Assembly (NCBI GenBank): GCA_963807355.1
Contig: CAWEBX010000029.1
Span: forward strand, 62,001 to 126,000
Origin: Nitrobacter sp963807355
GTDB taxonomy: Bacteria; Pseudomonadota; Alphaproteobacteria; Rhizobiales; Xanthobacteraceae
DNA length: 64,000 nucleotides
Direction of reading: 5' to 3'
The notes below the pieces were generated by a model. The model worked only from the letters and a program-made list of their open reading frames with translations. It was not told the DNA's origin and did no database searches. This document shows positions 9,716 through 19,414 of this stretch, piece after piece. The stretch's first letter is position 1; each line of letters opens with the position of its first letter. A program made the translations under genes and the position numbers.

Positions 9716-10912
9716 ATGCTCACCTCAAAACGAACTGCCGCCATCATCGTTGCCGCTGGCCGGGGCCTGCGCGCTGGCGTTGGAGGCCCCAAACAATACC
9801 GGACAATTGGCGGACGAACCGTGATTTCGCGGGCGATGGAGGCGTTCTGCCAGCACCCCGACGTATTTGCCGTTCAGCCGGTGCTCAATCCCGATGACCT
9901 TTCCATGTTCAATCAGGCCGTCGCCGGATTCCACTATCGCCAGCCGGCGAATGGCGGGGCCACCCGCCAAGCCTCCGTTCGTGCCGGCCTCGAGGCATTG
10001 GCAGCCGACGCACCGGACATCGTGCTGATCCACGATGCCGCCCGCCCGTTCGTAACACCGGCACTGATCACGCGCGCAATCGACGCCGCGGATAAAGCCG
10101 GCGCGGCGGTACCCGCTATTCCCGTTACCGACACCATCAAACAGGTCGACGCATCCGGCGCGGTCAACGCGACCCCCGACCGTGCAAAGCTGCGGATCGC
10201 GCAAACGCCGCAGGCATTCCATTTCGATATGATTCTTGATGCGCATCGCCGTGCGGCGCGCGAGGGCCGCGACGATTTTACCGACGACGCCGCGCTCGCC
10301 GAGTGGGTAGGATTGACGGTTGCGACATTTGAGGGCGATGCTGCAAACATGAAACTAACAACTCCCGAAGATTTCGTGCGCGAGGAAGCGCGCCTCGCGG
10401 CATCGCTCGGCGACATCAGAACTGGCACCGGCTATGACGTGCACGCCTTCGGCGATGGCGATCACCTCATGCTGTGCGGTTTGAAGGTTCCGCACAATCG
10501 CGGCTTTCTGGCGCACTCCGATGGCGACGTCGGTTTGCACGCGCTCGTCGATGCCATTCTCGGAGCGCTCGCGGACGGCGACATTGGTTCGCATTTCCCT
10601 CCCAGCGATCCGCAGTGGAAGGGTGCGGCTTCCGACAAATTTCTGAAGTACGCTATCGACCGAGTTACGGCGCGCGGCGGCCGCATCGCCAATCTCGAAG
10701 TCACCATGATATGCCAACAGCCGAAGATCGGACCTCTGCGCGACCAGATGCGCGCTCGCATCTCGGACATCACTGGGGTCGCCATCTCGCGTATCGCTGT
10801 CAAGGCGACGACCAGCGAACGGCTCGGCTTCACCGGGCGTGAGGAGGGTATCGCGGCGACCGCCAGCGCCACTGTCCGCCTGCCGTGGAACGACAAGGGC
10901 TGGGACACCTGA
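9716..10912 (+). CDS. ispDF: Bifunctional IspD/IspF of the MEP isoprenoid pathway
   Basis: The fused enzyme catalyses two non-consecutive MEP-pathway steps: formation of CDP-methylerythritol (IspD) and cyclisation to MEcPP (IspF). I start at MLTSKRTAAIIVAAG (9716, 398 residues), giving the usual N-terminus; the TTG-like upstream start adds 12 residues with no homology value. The IspD half shows AAGRGLRAG, the GPKQY motif and the IHDAARPFV block. The IspF half starts near residue 235 with TGYDVHAFGDGD and has the metal-binding AHSDGDVGLHALVDA, followed by DIGSHFPP. Such fusions are typical of alphaproteobacteria. cinA begins 1 nt after the stop. Confidence 0.96.
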   Translation: MLTSKRTAAIIVAAGRGLRAGVGGPKQYRTIGGRTVISRAMEAFCQHPDVFAVQPVLNPDDLSMFNQAVAGFHYRQPANGGATRQASVRAGLEALAADAPDIVLIHDAARPFVTPALITRAIDAADKAGAAVPAIPVTDTIKQVDASGAVNATPDRAKLRIAQTPQAFHFDMILDAHRRAAREGRDDFTDDAALAEWVGLTVATFEGDAANMKLTTPEDFVREEARLAASLGDIRTGTGYDVHAFGDGDHLMLCGLKVPHNRGFLAHSDGDVGLHALVDAILGALADGDIGSHFPPSDPQWKGAASDKFLKYAIDRVTARGGRIANLEVTMICQQPKIGPLRDQMRARISDITGVAISRIAVKATTSERLGFTGREEGIAATASATVRLPWNDKGWDT

Positions 10913-10913
10913 C

Positions 10914-11540
10914 ATGAGCGGCAGCGACACACGCGCCCTGTCGCGTTCGCTGCTCGACCTTTGCCGGATGCGCAAGCTCACCATCGCAACGGCCAAATCC
11001 TGCACCGGCGGACTGGTCGCCGGGGCACTGACCGAGATTCCCAGCTCCTCAGACGTCATCGATCGCGGTTTCGTCACCTATTCCAATGACGCCAAGCGCG
11101 CGATGCTCGGCGTTAAATCCATCACGCTCGACAGTTTCGGCGCTGTCAGCAAGGAAACCGCGACCGCAATGGCAGTTGGCGCGCTGGAACGAGCCGGCAC
11201 CGATCTGGCCGTCGCCATCACCGGGATTGCCGGTCCCGGCGGCGCGACACCCGGCAAGCCCGTGGGCCTTGTTCATTTCGCGGCCGCAGCGCGCGACGGC
11301 CGCCTGATCCATCGCGAATTCCGCTTTGGTGCCATCGGTCGGAGTTCAGTACGGCAACGTTCGGTTGTCGAAGCCCTGCGGATGCTGATGGAATTAGCGC
11401 GCGGCCCGAAGCCGCCTGCGAAAGTCCGCCGCGAAAGCGTTAGCCGATCGCGACCGCGAGCAGCGCGTACGCCGGCGCGTCGTACTTCCGAGCGGCGGCG
11501 TACCACAGGACCGGTGAAACCTTCTCCAAAGAAAACCTAA
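10914..11540 (+). CDS. CinA C-terminal family protein (NMN amidohydrolase, PncC-like)
   Basis: Proteins of this family deamidate nicotinamide mononucleotide in NAD recycling. The product of 208 residues is the stand-alone CinA C-terminal domain, with AKSCTGGLVAGALTEIPSSS near residue 22, GFVTYSNDAKRAMLGV, and AITGIAGPGGATPGKPVGLV. The last 45 residues form an Arg/Pro-rich tail beyond the usual domain end; it is low complexity and probably disordered. Start at 10914 lies 1 nt after the ispDF stop, so the two are probably co-transcribed. Confidence 0.9.
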   Translation: MSGSDTRALSRSLLDLCRMRKLTIATAKSCTGGLVAGALTEIPSSSDVIDRGFVTYSNDAKRAMLGVKSITLDSFGAVSKETATAMAVGALERAGTDLAVAITGIAGPGGATPGKPVGLVHFAAAARDGRLIHREFRFGAIGRSSVRQRSVVEALRMLMELARGPKPPAKVRRESVSRSRPRAARTPARRTSERRRTTGPVKPSPKKT

Positions 11541-11552
11541 GACCGTATCGCG

Positions 11553-12020
11553 TCAGCTCACCACCTTCGGCGAACCGTAGACAGCGTCGGCGCGTTTCTC
11601 GAATGCCGTTGCAAAGCGTTGAAACGCGGTGTCGAACATCGCGCCCATCAGCATTGCCAGCATCCGGCTTTTGAACTCATATGTGATGAAAAACTCGACA
11701 TCGCAGCCTTGATCCGGTTTCGGCTCAAAGGTCCAGCAATTCTCCATGTGGCTGAACGGCCCGCGCAGATATTCGACGAAAATTTTGAGGTTCGGCCGAT
11801 CCAGCGTCACCCTGCTCGTAAAGGTCTCGCGCACGAGCTTGAACGACACGGTCATATCGGCGACCACGACCTCCTTACCGTCGGCCGCGGTGGTACGCTG
11901 ACGCACCTTCAGCGACTGGCATAGCGGCACGAATTCCGGATAACGTTCGACGTCCGCCACGAGATCGAACATCTCGTTCGCGCTGTGACGAACGCGGCGT
12001 TTGCTTGAAAACAACGGCAT
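11553..12020 (-). CDS. COQ10/RatA-type START-like ubiquinone-binding protein
   Basis: The 155-residue product belongs to the polyketide-cyclase/START-like family that includes mitochondrial COQ10, which binds ubiquinone and aids respiration. Visible features are the N-terminal MPLFSSKRRVRHSANEMFDLVADVERYPEFVPLC, typical of the family, the WTFEP strand, and the C-terminal amphipathic helix starting FDTAFQRFATAFEKRAD. Annotation pipelines often name it a RatA toxin, but alphaproteobacterial members next to lipA are better regarded as COQ10 homologues. Its ATG overlaps the stop of the preceding kinase-like gene (TGATG). Confidence 0.85.
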   Translation of the reverse strand: MPLFSSKRRVRHSANEMFDLVADVERYPEFVPLCQSLKVRQRTTAADGKEVVVADMTVSFKLVRETFTSRVTLDRPNLKIFVEYLRGPFSHMENCWTFEPKPDQGCDVEFFITYEFKSRMLAMLMGAMFDTAFQRFATAFEKRADAVYGSPKVVS

Positions 12021-12547
12021 CAGTGAACGCTCTCTGAAGCGGAAAGATCGTGCAGATAGCGATCTGCCTCAGATCGGCGCGTGAAGCGCATTAGGATCTG
12101 ATCGGAGCGCAAGCCCTCAAGGAAGCGCGCAAGCTGCGGACGCTGTTTTTGACGGAATGTCCAGACATAATGCAGAAAGTCGGCATCGAACCTTTCCGGA
12201 CAGCCCGGCGACATCTCAGGCCTTACCCGTCCATGACCAGTCGTTGTTCTGATCATGACGCCGATCATACAGGTCATGCGCGGCAGATCTAACCAGACCA
12301 CGGTGTCGGCGCGTTCACGTCGCAACATACTCGCGTGCGAGAGATAATTACCCTCTATGACCCAGTGCGGGGCATTTGTCGCTTCGGTCACGCGCCTGCC
12401 GAAGTCGGCGCCTTCGGATGGGGTCCAGCCGGATCTCCAAACCAGGGCGTCGAGCGATACCATGGGAACGCCCATGATCGACGAGAGCTTTTTGGCGAAC
12501 ATGGATTTGCCGGATCCCGGCGATCCCACGACCAGAACACGCTGCAT
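12020..12547 (-). CDS. Small P-loop kinase (FlaR / adenylate-kinase-like)
   Basis: A 175-residue P-loop NTPase with Walker A GSPGSGKS at residues 8-15, an ALVWRSGW block, the WVIEGNY lid-region motif and a VVWLDLP strand. This architecture matches proteins annotated as DNA topology modulation protein FlaR or AAA kinases; the true substrate is not known. It lies between lipA (11 nt upstream) and the COQ10-like gene (overlapping start), so it is part of the lipA transcription unit. No regulatory site is visible. Confidence 0.75.
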   Translation of the reverse strand: MQRVLVVGSPGSGKSMFAKKLSSIMGVPMVSLDALVWRSGWTPSEGADFGRRVTEATNAPHWVIEGNYLSHASMLRRERADTVVWLDLPRMTCMIGVMIRTTTGHGRVRPEMSPGCPERFDADFLHYVWTFRQKQRPQLARFLEGLRSDQILMRFTRRSEADRYLHDLSASESVH

Positions 12548-12558
12548 GGCGAGGCGGA

Positions 12559-13518
12559 CTAGCGCGCCTGCGCGGCGCGCGCGGCCCGCAGCTTCGCAAA
12601 ATCCTCGCCGGCATGATGCGACGAGCGAGTCAGCGGGCTCGCCGATACCATCAGAAAGCCCTTGGTGTAGGCGACGGTCTCATAATTCGAAAACTCCTCC
12701 GGCGTGACATAGCGCATCACGGCGTGATGCTTGCGGGTCGGCTGCAGATACTGTCCGATGGTGAGAAAGTCGACATCGGCCGACCGCAGATCGTCCATCA
12801 CCTGCAAGACTTCATGACGCTCCTCGCCAAGCCCAACCATGATGCCTGACTTGGTGAAGATCGTCGGATCGATCTCCTTCACCCGCTGCAGCAGGCGAAT
12901 CGAGTGAAAATAGCGCGCACCGGGCCGGACGGCGAGATAGCGCGACGGCACGGTTTCGAGATTGTGGTTGAAGACGTCGGGCTTCGCCGCCACGACACTT
13001 TCCAGCGCCCCCTTCTTGCGGAGGAAGTCCGGCGTCAGGATTTCGACGGTGGTGGTCGGGCAGCGCTCGCGTATCGCGTGAATTGTCTCGGCAAAATGCC
13101 CTGCCCCGCCGTCGTCGAGATCGTCGCGATCAACGGATGTGACGACAACGTGGGCCAGGCCCAGTTTACGCGTCGCCTCGGCCACATATTCGGGCTCCGA
13201 AGCCTGCAACGCGACCGGCATACCCGTCTTGACATTGCAGAATGCACAAGCGCGGGTGCAGGTGTCGCCCATGATCATGAAGGTGGCGTGCTTCTTGTCC
13301 CAGCACTCGCCGATGTTCGGGCAGCCGGCCTCCTCGCACACCGTGACGAGACCGTTCTCCTTGACGATCCGACGCGTGTCCGAATAGCCGCGCGTGTTCG
13401 GCGCGCGCACACGGATCCAGTCCGGCTTCGGCGGCGACAACGCGTCCGGCCGGTTGATCTTTTCCGGATGCCGCGGCCGGACGGGGTCGGCGGAAACCGT
13501 ATCGAGGATGACGACCAT
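12559..13518 (-). CDS. lipA: Lipoyl synthase LipA
   Basis: LipA is a radical-SAM enzyme inserting two sulfurs into protein-bound octanoyl groups. The 319-residue product holds both iron-sulfur sites: the auxiliary cluster motif C-x4-C-x5-C (CEEAGCPNIGEC) and the radical-SAM CTRACAFC (C-x3-C-x2-C). The conserved VTSVDRDDL, the HNLETVPS block and the C-terminal RSSHHAGEDF are intact. Length is standard. It heads a minus-strand unit with the P-loop kinase and the COQ10-like gene. The plus-strand frame across 12904-13605 is a shadow. Confidence 0.97.
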   Translation of the reverse strand: MVVILDTVSADPVRPRHPEKINRPDALSPPKPDWIRVRAPNTRGYSDTRRIVKENGLVTVCEEAGCPNIGECWDKKHATFMIMGDTCTRACAFCNVKTGMPVALQASEPEYVAEATRKLGLAHVVVTSVDRDDLDDGGAGHFAETIHAIRERCPTTTVEILTPDFLRKKGALESVVAAKPDVFNHNLETVPSRYLAVRPGARYFHSIRLLQRVKEIDPTIFTKSGIMVGLGEERHEVLQVMDDLRSADVDFLTIGQYLQPTRKHHAVMRYVTPEEFSNYETVAYTKGFLMVSASPLTRSSHHAGEDFAKLRAARAAQAR

Positions 13519-13645
13519 GGAATGATCCGGGTTGTGCAGGAGACTTTAGGTAATCTGCGCGACGCAGGGCTGCAACCCGCTTCGCCAGATCAGTCAGATA
13601 TGTAACATATCCCGTTATGACCCGACCGCCCGCCTGCCTTGGAAA

Positions 13646-14269
13646 ATGACTCCAAATCCCTCCCCATCCGACAGTCTGACGCCGCCTGCTCTCGGCAAGC
13701 CGATCAAACGCGGGTTTTTCAGTCGCAGCGTGCATGACGTGGCCCCGGACCTGATCGGCGCGACCCTGCTGGTCGAAGGCATCGGCGGCATCATCGTCGA
13801 GGTGGAGGCCTATCATCACACCGAACCAGCCGCACATTCCCATCGAGGACCGACGCCGCGGAACATGGTGATGTTCGGCCCACCTGGATTTGCCTATGTC
13901 TATCGCTCTTACGGCATCCACTGGTGCGTGAACTTCGTCTGCGAAATGGATGGCTCTGCCGCCGCGGTTCTGATCCGCGCGCTACAGCCAACCCACGGCA
14001 TTCCAGCGATGCGACGCCGGCGCGGGCTGCATGACGAGCGCCTCTTATGTTCGGGGCCAGGCAAATTATGCCAGGCGCTCGGCATATCGATCGCGCATAA
14101 CGCGCTGCCGCTCGATGTGCCTCCGATCGCCATTTTTCAGCGTACAGACAAGTTTGAAGTCGTCGCCGGCGTGCGCATCGGCATTACCAAAGCCGCCGAC
14201 CTGCCATGGCGATACGGACTGAAAGAATCGAAATTCCTTAGCAAGCCGTTCAAGAACGCTGGGTTCTGA
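13646..14269 (+). CDS. DNA-3-methyladenine glycosylase (AAG/Mpg family)
   Basis: The 207-residue product matches the mammalian-type alkyladenine DNA glycosylase family, which excises 3-methyladenine and related lesions. Key blocks are VEVEAYHHTEPAAHSHRGPTPRN (catalytic Glu region, roughly residues 51-73), FVYRSYGIHW-type sequence (here YVYRSYGIHWCVNFVC) and the LLCSGPGKLCQALGI block. The start at 13646 is chosen as the first ATG of the frame; a Pro/Ser-rich leader of about 20 residues precedes the domain. Its end overlaps the convergent MFS gene by 20 nt. Confidence 0.93.
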   Translation: MTPNPSPSDSLTPPALGKPIKRGFFSRSVHDVAPDLIGATLLVEGIGGIIVEVEAYHHTEPAAHSHRGPTPRNMVMFGPPGFAYVYRSYGIHWCVNFVCEMDGSAAAVLIRALQPTHGIPAMRRRRGLHDERLLCSGPGKLCQALGISIAHNALPLDVPPIAIFQRTDKFEVVAGVRIGITKAADLPWRYGLKESKFLSKPFKNAGF

Positions 14270-15416
14270 AATCGATCCCCAGTGGCAGCACGATCATCGG
14301 TACGACGGCAAGACCGATCGGCACGAACGCAAAGGCGGCATTGCCGGTGATATCCCAGACCATCCCGCCGACGATGGAGACCAGCATGGCGATCCCGTAA
14401 CCGATCGTGAACATTCCGGCCGAGTTGTGAGGCACGTCATCGGGAGCGACCAGCAGAGCTGGTAACGTCAGCACAAGAGTCAGACCCACGGCGCAGGTGA
14501 AGCCCACCAGCGCCGCCGAGCCAACGATCACCCAGAGACTTGTACTCGTCGCGACGCCGAGGACAGAAAGCAGGCCGAGCACGCCGCAAAGAATGAGCGG
14601 CCATCTTTTCCGCTCCAGGCGACTCGCCATCAGCATAAGGAGGACCGACCCCGGCAACTGCCCGAGGTTGAGCGCCGATAGCGCAGGCCCAATCAACTCA
14701 GTATGACCGGTTTGCAGCAGCAGGCCCGGCAGAAACGCGTTTGTGCAGAAATAGAGCTGGTTGTTCGCGCTGGCGACGAGGCCGACTTTCCAGAGCAGCG
14801 GATCTCGCCAGTCCGGCATCCAGCGGCTGTGCTGAGCGGATGTATGTTCGCCGTCCGGCCGCGCAACGAAGATGATTAGTGCGATCACTGCCGCCGCGAT
14901 CGACCAGAGTTCGAGACTCCCGCGCCACCCACCTCCCAGCAAGAGCACGGCCACGGCTGCGAGCACGACCGGAAAGATTTCGCCGCATAGCAAACCATTG
15001 GTGTAGACGGCTGTGGCAAAACCAATCCTGCGAGGAACCCATTGCCGCACCAGCGGCGGAAACGCCGGTTGCATCACAGCGACGCCCGCCGCCATCAGCG
15101 CTGTCGCCGCGAACAGAGTCATTGCGCCGACGGCAAAACCGCGTAGCGCCGATCCGACCGCTGCAATCAGGAGGCCGACCACAAGCGCCCTGACAGCGCC
15201 AACGCGCGCGATCAGCAGCGATCCGGGTACCGCGACAAGCGCGAACAAACTCACCGGAATGGCATTGAGAATCCCGACCTCTGTTCCTGACAGTGCAAGA
15301 TCGGAAATGATAAGCGCCAGTACCGGCGGCACGGCAAGGATCGTGAGCCGCAACCCTACGCCCCCAAGCCATAGCAGACTCAAAGGGCGCAGTGATGACG
15401 GCCGAGCAGCACTCAC
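14250..15416 (-). CDS. MFS transporter (CynX/NimT-like)
   Basis: The 388-residue product is predicted to be an inner-membrane major facilitator superfamily carrier. It shows about 12 hydrophobic segments, an inter-segment loop after TM2 (IARVGAVRALVVG), and a central loop around residues 185-205 that is hydrophilic (PDGEHTSAQHSRWMPDWRDP). The pattern resembles the CynX/NimT (cyanate / nitroimidazole) subfamily, but the substrate cannot be inferred. It starts 3 nt upstream of the valS C-terminal stop, overlapping it slightly on the same strand. Confidence 0.75.
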   Translation of the reverse strand: MSAARPSSLRPLSLLWLGGVGLRLTILAVPPVLALIISDLALSGTEVGILNAIPVSLFALVAVPGSLLIARVGAVRALVVGLLIAAVGSALRGFAVGAMTLFAATALMAAGVAVMQPAFPPLVRQWVPRRIGFATAVYTNGLLCGEIFPVVLAAVAVLLLGGGWRGSLELWSIAAAVIALIIFVARPDGEHTSAQHSRWMPDWRDPLLWKVGLVASANNQLYFCTNAFLPGLLLQTGHTELIGPALSALNLGQLPGSVLLMLMASRLERKRWPLILCGVLGLLSVLGVATSTSLWVIVGSAALVGFTCAVGLTLVLTLPALLVAPDDVPHNSAGMFTIGYGIAMLVSIVGGMVWDITGNAAFAFVPIGLAVVPMIVLPLGIDFRTQRS

Positions 15417-18272
15417 TCAGCGGCCTTCAAACGCTCCAAAGCCTCGACAAATTTTGCCTTGCGTGCGACTGCGGCTTCCCGCTTTTCTTTTTCGTCCTCG
15501 ACGATTTCTTCGGGCGCGTTGGCAACGAAATTCTGATCTGCAAGCTTGGATTCCACGCGATCGATGTCGGCGTCAGCCTTGGCGATTTCCTTCTCTAAAC
15601 GCGCGCGCTGAGCGGCAACGTCGACGATGCCTTTTAACGGCAGCGCGGCAACTTCGCCGCGGATCAGCAGTTGCACGGCGCCTGCCGGTGCCTGGTCTGC
15701 GAATGAGATGTCCGCAAGCCGGGACATCCGCTTGATGACATCACTCCAGCGCTGCGCCCGCACCTTGCTTTCGGCGGATGCGCCTGCGAGCACCAGCGGC
15801 GCCAGAGGTTGCAGGTGGAATGTTCATCTCCGCGCGGACCGAGCGAATGGCTGTGACGAGATCGACCACCCAACCGATCTCGGCTTCGGCAGCATCGTCG
15901 CGGAAATAGGGTTCCAACAGATCGGTCACCGGCTCTGGTCCAGCGAAGGGATCGGCGGCCGCGATCAGCGTCCGCCGCTTGAGGGTGAGATCTACCTTGT
16001 TTGGCCACTCCGTCAGGGTCAGCAATTGCTTCCGCGCCGAAGTTACCGCCCATAACTCCTCTGTGATGAACGGCATGAACGGATGTAAAAGCTTCAAAAT
16101 TTCATCGCGGGCCCAGGCGACCATCGCGCGGGTCTCAGACTTGGCGGGGCCATCCTCGCCCAAAATTACAGGCTTTGCGAGTTCAAGATACCAATCGCAG
16201 TAGACGTTCCAGACAAAGCGGTAGATCGCGCCGGCGGCGTCATTGAAACGAGAGGATTCAATGGCCTCGGTGACCTCGCACGTCGCGCGCGCAGTCTCAT
16301 GGACAATCCATCGATTGAGCGTTTCAGTTGCGGCGGTCGGATCGAACTGCGCAGGAACAACACAATCGTTCATCTCCGCAAATCGGCACGCGTTCCAAAG
16401 CTTGGTCGCGAAATTGCGATAGCCTTCGACCCTCTGCGGAGACAACTTGATATCGCGGCCCTGCACCGCCATTGCGGCGAGCGTGAAGCGCAGCGCATCC
16501 GCGCCGTATTTATCGACCAGATGCAGAGGATCAATGACGTTGCCCTTCGACTTCGACATCTTGGCGCCCTTCTCGTCGCGAACGAGCGCGTGGATGTAAA
16601 CGGTCGCAAACGGGGCTTCCTTCATGAAATAGATGCCCATCATCATCATTCGGGCAATCCAGAAGAAGATGATATCGAACCCGGTGACGAGCACGCTGGT
16701 CGGATAGTAACGTTTCAACTCCGGCGTCTCATCGGGCCAGCCGAGCGTCGAGAACGGCCACAACGCCGATGAAAACCAAGTGTCGAGCACGTCTTCGTCT
16801 CGCGCAATGAAGCCATCACGCTTTGCCGGATCGCTCGCCATTTCGGCGCCTTGCTCGGCGGTGATGATACCTTGTTCAACGTAAAAGCCGAGCGCATTGC
16901 CGATCGCTTCTTCCTCCGTCTCTGCGACAAACACCTTGCTGTCCGGACCATACCACGCCGGAATCTGATGACCCCACCAGAGCTGCCTCGAAATACACCA
17001 GGGCTGGATGTTCTCCATCCACTCGAAGTAGGTCTTCTCCCAGTTCTTCGGCACGAATGTCGTTTCGCCCGAACGAACGGCGGACATCGCGGGCCGCGCC
17101 AGTTCCTTGGCGTCAACGTACCATTGGTCAGTCAGATACGGTTCGATGACGGCGCCGGAGCGGTCACCATGTGGCACTATGTGCGCATAAGGCTCGATCT
17201 TGTCGAGAAAACCGAACTCTTCGAGACGCGCCACGATCGCCTTGCGCGCGGCGAAGCGATCCAAGCCGTCGAATTCTTCAGCCAGAATCAACGCGCCAGC
17301 CGGAAGGCCGCGCAGAAAATCCTCGTTGTTGGATAGCGTCAGCCGGCCTTCGCGATCGAGCACACTGATTTGCGGCAGGCGGTGGCGCTTTCCGACCTCG
17401 AAGTCATTAAAATCGTGGGCCGGAGTAATTTTGACTGCGCCGGTGCCCTTCTCCGGATCGGCGTAGTCGTCGCCGACGACCGGAATGATCCTGCCGACCA
17501 AAGGCAGCACGACGTTGCAATCGATCAAGTGTTCGAGCTTCTCATTGTCCGGATGCACGGCGACGGCAGTATCGCCCAACATCGTCTCCGGCCGTGTGGT
17601 GGCGACGACGACATAGGTTGAAGGATCACTCGGATCGAAGTTCTTACCCTCGACCGGATAGCGCAGATGCCACAGGCTACCCTTCACCTCGACCTGGTTC
17701 ACCTCGAGATCGGAGATCGCGGTGAGCAGTTTCGGATCCCAATTAACCAGCCGCTTGTCCTTGTAGATCAAGCCGGCGCGATGCAGTTCGACAAAAACCT
17801 TGGCAACCGCGCGTGACAGCCCTTCATCCATGGTGAAACGCTCACGCGACCAATCGCAGGAGGCACCGAGCCGTTTCAACTGGTTGAAGATAACGCCGCC
17901 GCTCTCGGCCTTCCACTGCCAAACCCGCTCGAGAAACCTGGCGCGGCCCATGTCGCGGCGGCTGGGCTCCTTCCGTTCCGCCAACTGCCGCTCCACCACC
18001 ATCTGAGTCGCGATGCCGGCATGATCGGTGCCTGGCTGCCATAAAACGTCGCGGCCACGCATCCGCTCGAAGCGACACAGCACGTCCTGTAAGGTGTTGT
18101 TCAGCGCGTGCCCCATGTGCAACGAGCCGGTGACGTTCGGCGGCGGAATGACGATCGTGAACGGCTCAGCCTCGCGGCGTTCAGGCCGGCCGGCTTTGAA
18201 TGCACCGGCCTCTTCCCAAACGCGGGACATTCGATTTTCAATATCAGAGGGCTGGTAGGTTTTTTCGATCAT
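15413..18272 (-). pseudogene. valS: Valyl-tRNA synthetase, frameshifted near the 3' end
   Basis: ValS charges tRNA-Val. From ATG 18272 the frame gives the class I signature PNVTGSLHMGHALN (HIGH), the CP1 editing domain, the KMSKSKGNVIDP (KMSKS) motif and the anticodon-binding domain through EMNIPPAT. The frame then shifts, and the C-terminal tRNA-binding coiled-coil continues in the next frame as VLAGASAESKVRAQRW to KFVEALERLKAAE. Near 15804-15811 the plus strand reads CGCCAGAGGT where CGCCAGGGT would keep the frame, so one extra base suffices. The total is 953 codons plus one base, the normal length when corrected. ValS is normally essential, so a sequence error is the simplest explanation; a truncated enzyme lacking the coiled coil is the alternative. 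Confidence 0.95.
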
Positions 18273-18470
18273 GGCAATGCAATCACCGTCGGGGCGTTTC
18301 AGGTCAATTCACGGAATGTATCCTCTGACCGCTAAAAGCCTTTCAGGGCGCATCAAGTCAACAAGACCGCCGAATAAACCGGCCATGGAGCGCAGATGTG
18401 AGCTCGAGGACGTCAGGAGGATGGGACTTTCCGCGCCAATGGCCGCGGCTTTCTCGGCTACGGGAATGGA

Positions 18471-19127
18471 TTACGGACGACCGCGCGAGACCCGCTCGAT
18501 TTCAGCCTTGACGATGCGTTCCACCAGCCCCGGCAGGTTGTCATCAAGCCAGGACTTCAGCATCGGGCGTAGCATCTCCTTGACGAGGTCCTCAAGGGTA
18601 CGGGCGTTATTGGTCAGCACCGTACTGGCAAGCGAGCTGAAGGCCGTTTCGACCGCGGAAACCGTCGAATGCGACAGAATTTCCGCTGCTGCGGCATTTA
18701 GGCTGGACGGTCGAGCCACGGTGGCGGGATCCGGCGGGATAGCCAGAACCTGCGCAATCTCGGCGAATTCCAAATCGTCCTGAGGTTCGATCTTCTGAAA
18801 AGCGGCTTGCGTTGCATTCGGCACGGCCATCTCATCCGTCAGTTCAAACACCTCCTCAACCTGGGCGGGCCGGACTTCCTCCTCGGCGGTTGCGGCGTCG
18901 AAGTTCGCAAGCATCGCGTCAATATCGTCCTGGCTGTTGGCGCCGTCAGCGTTCGCGGGGGTCGCCGGCTTAGGGACCAAACTGACAGATCCAGGTTTTG
19001 CTACAGCTGTGTCAGCAACGACTGTCTTTCCAGCCGCCGCGGGCTTCTGATCGTCCGCTATAATGCGGCGGATCGACGCCAGAATTTCCTCCATAGAGGG
19101 TTCTTGGACCTTTGCAGGCTGCGTCAT
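18471..19127 (-). CDS. popZ: Pole-organizing protein PopZ-like (DUF2497)
   Basis: PopZ forms polar condensates that tether the centromere and recruit cell-cycle signalling proteins. I start at MTQPAKVQEPSMEEILASIRR (19127, 218 residues), which gives the conserved N-terminal helix (EEILASIRRIIADD) that binds partners. The middle is Pro/Ala/acidic and disordered. The C-terminus has the oligomerisation region, with LVKEMLRPMLKSWLDDNLP followed by a final helix that ends ERVSRGRP. The DUF2497 pattern (short N helix, variable middle, conserved C helices) is clear. It lies upstream of valS with a 198-nt gap and downstream of tolC. Confidence 0.88.
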   Translation of the reverse strand: MTQPAKVQEPSMEEILASIRRIIADDQKPAAAGKTVVADTAVAKPGSVSLVPKPATPANADGANSQDDIDAMLANFDAATAEEEVRPAQVEEVFELTDEMAVPNATQAAFQKIEPQDDLEFAEIAQVLAIPPDPATVARPSSLNAAAAEILSHSTVSAVETAFSSLASTVLTNNARTLEDLVKEMLRPMLKSWLDDNLPGLVERIVKAEIERVSRGRP

Positions 19128-19414
19128 GTCCAACTCCACATCTGTCACGATCCTGGCCAGCGCGTTGGCCTCAAGCGATAAAGGATTTTTCCGGCTCCAG
19201 ATGCGGTCGCCGATTTCGATCGCAACCGGATTTGTTGCCCGAGAAAGCATTGTGAACCGGTGACAACATCAATTCTCCGCCCGGACTTCCGCGGCAAGAC
19301 CGATAGATAAACGCCGACTATCGCTCGAATCGCTTCATGCCCTTGCGTAAAGGTATGGCATGGCAACAATTGATTGCAAGCAACTGACTGTGAACGCGGC
19401 CGCCGTCGGCGCGA

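Noticed and set aside
11553..12020. Toxin of a RatA/RatB toxin-antitoxin system
   Set aside because: The gene sits in the lipA operon without a RatB partner and is better explained as a COQ10-type quinone-binding protein.
12904..13605. A 233-codon plus-strand frame opposite lipA
   Set aside because: lipA is unambiguous on the other strand and this frame has no recognisable domain.
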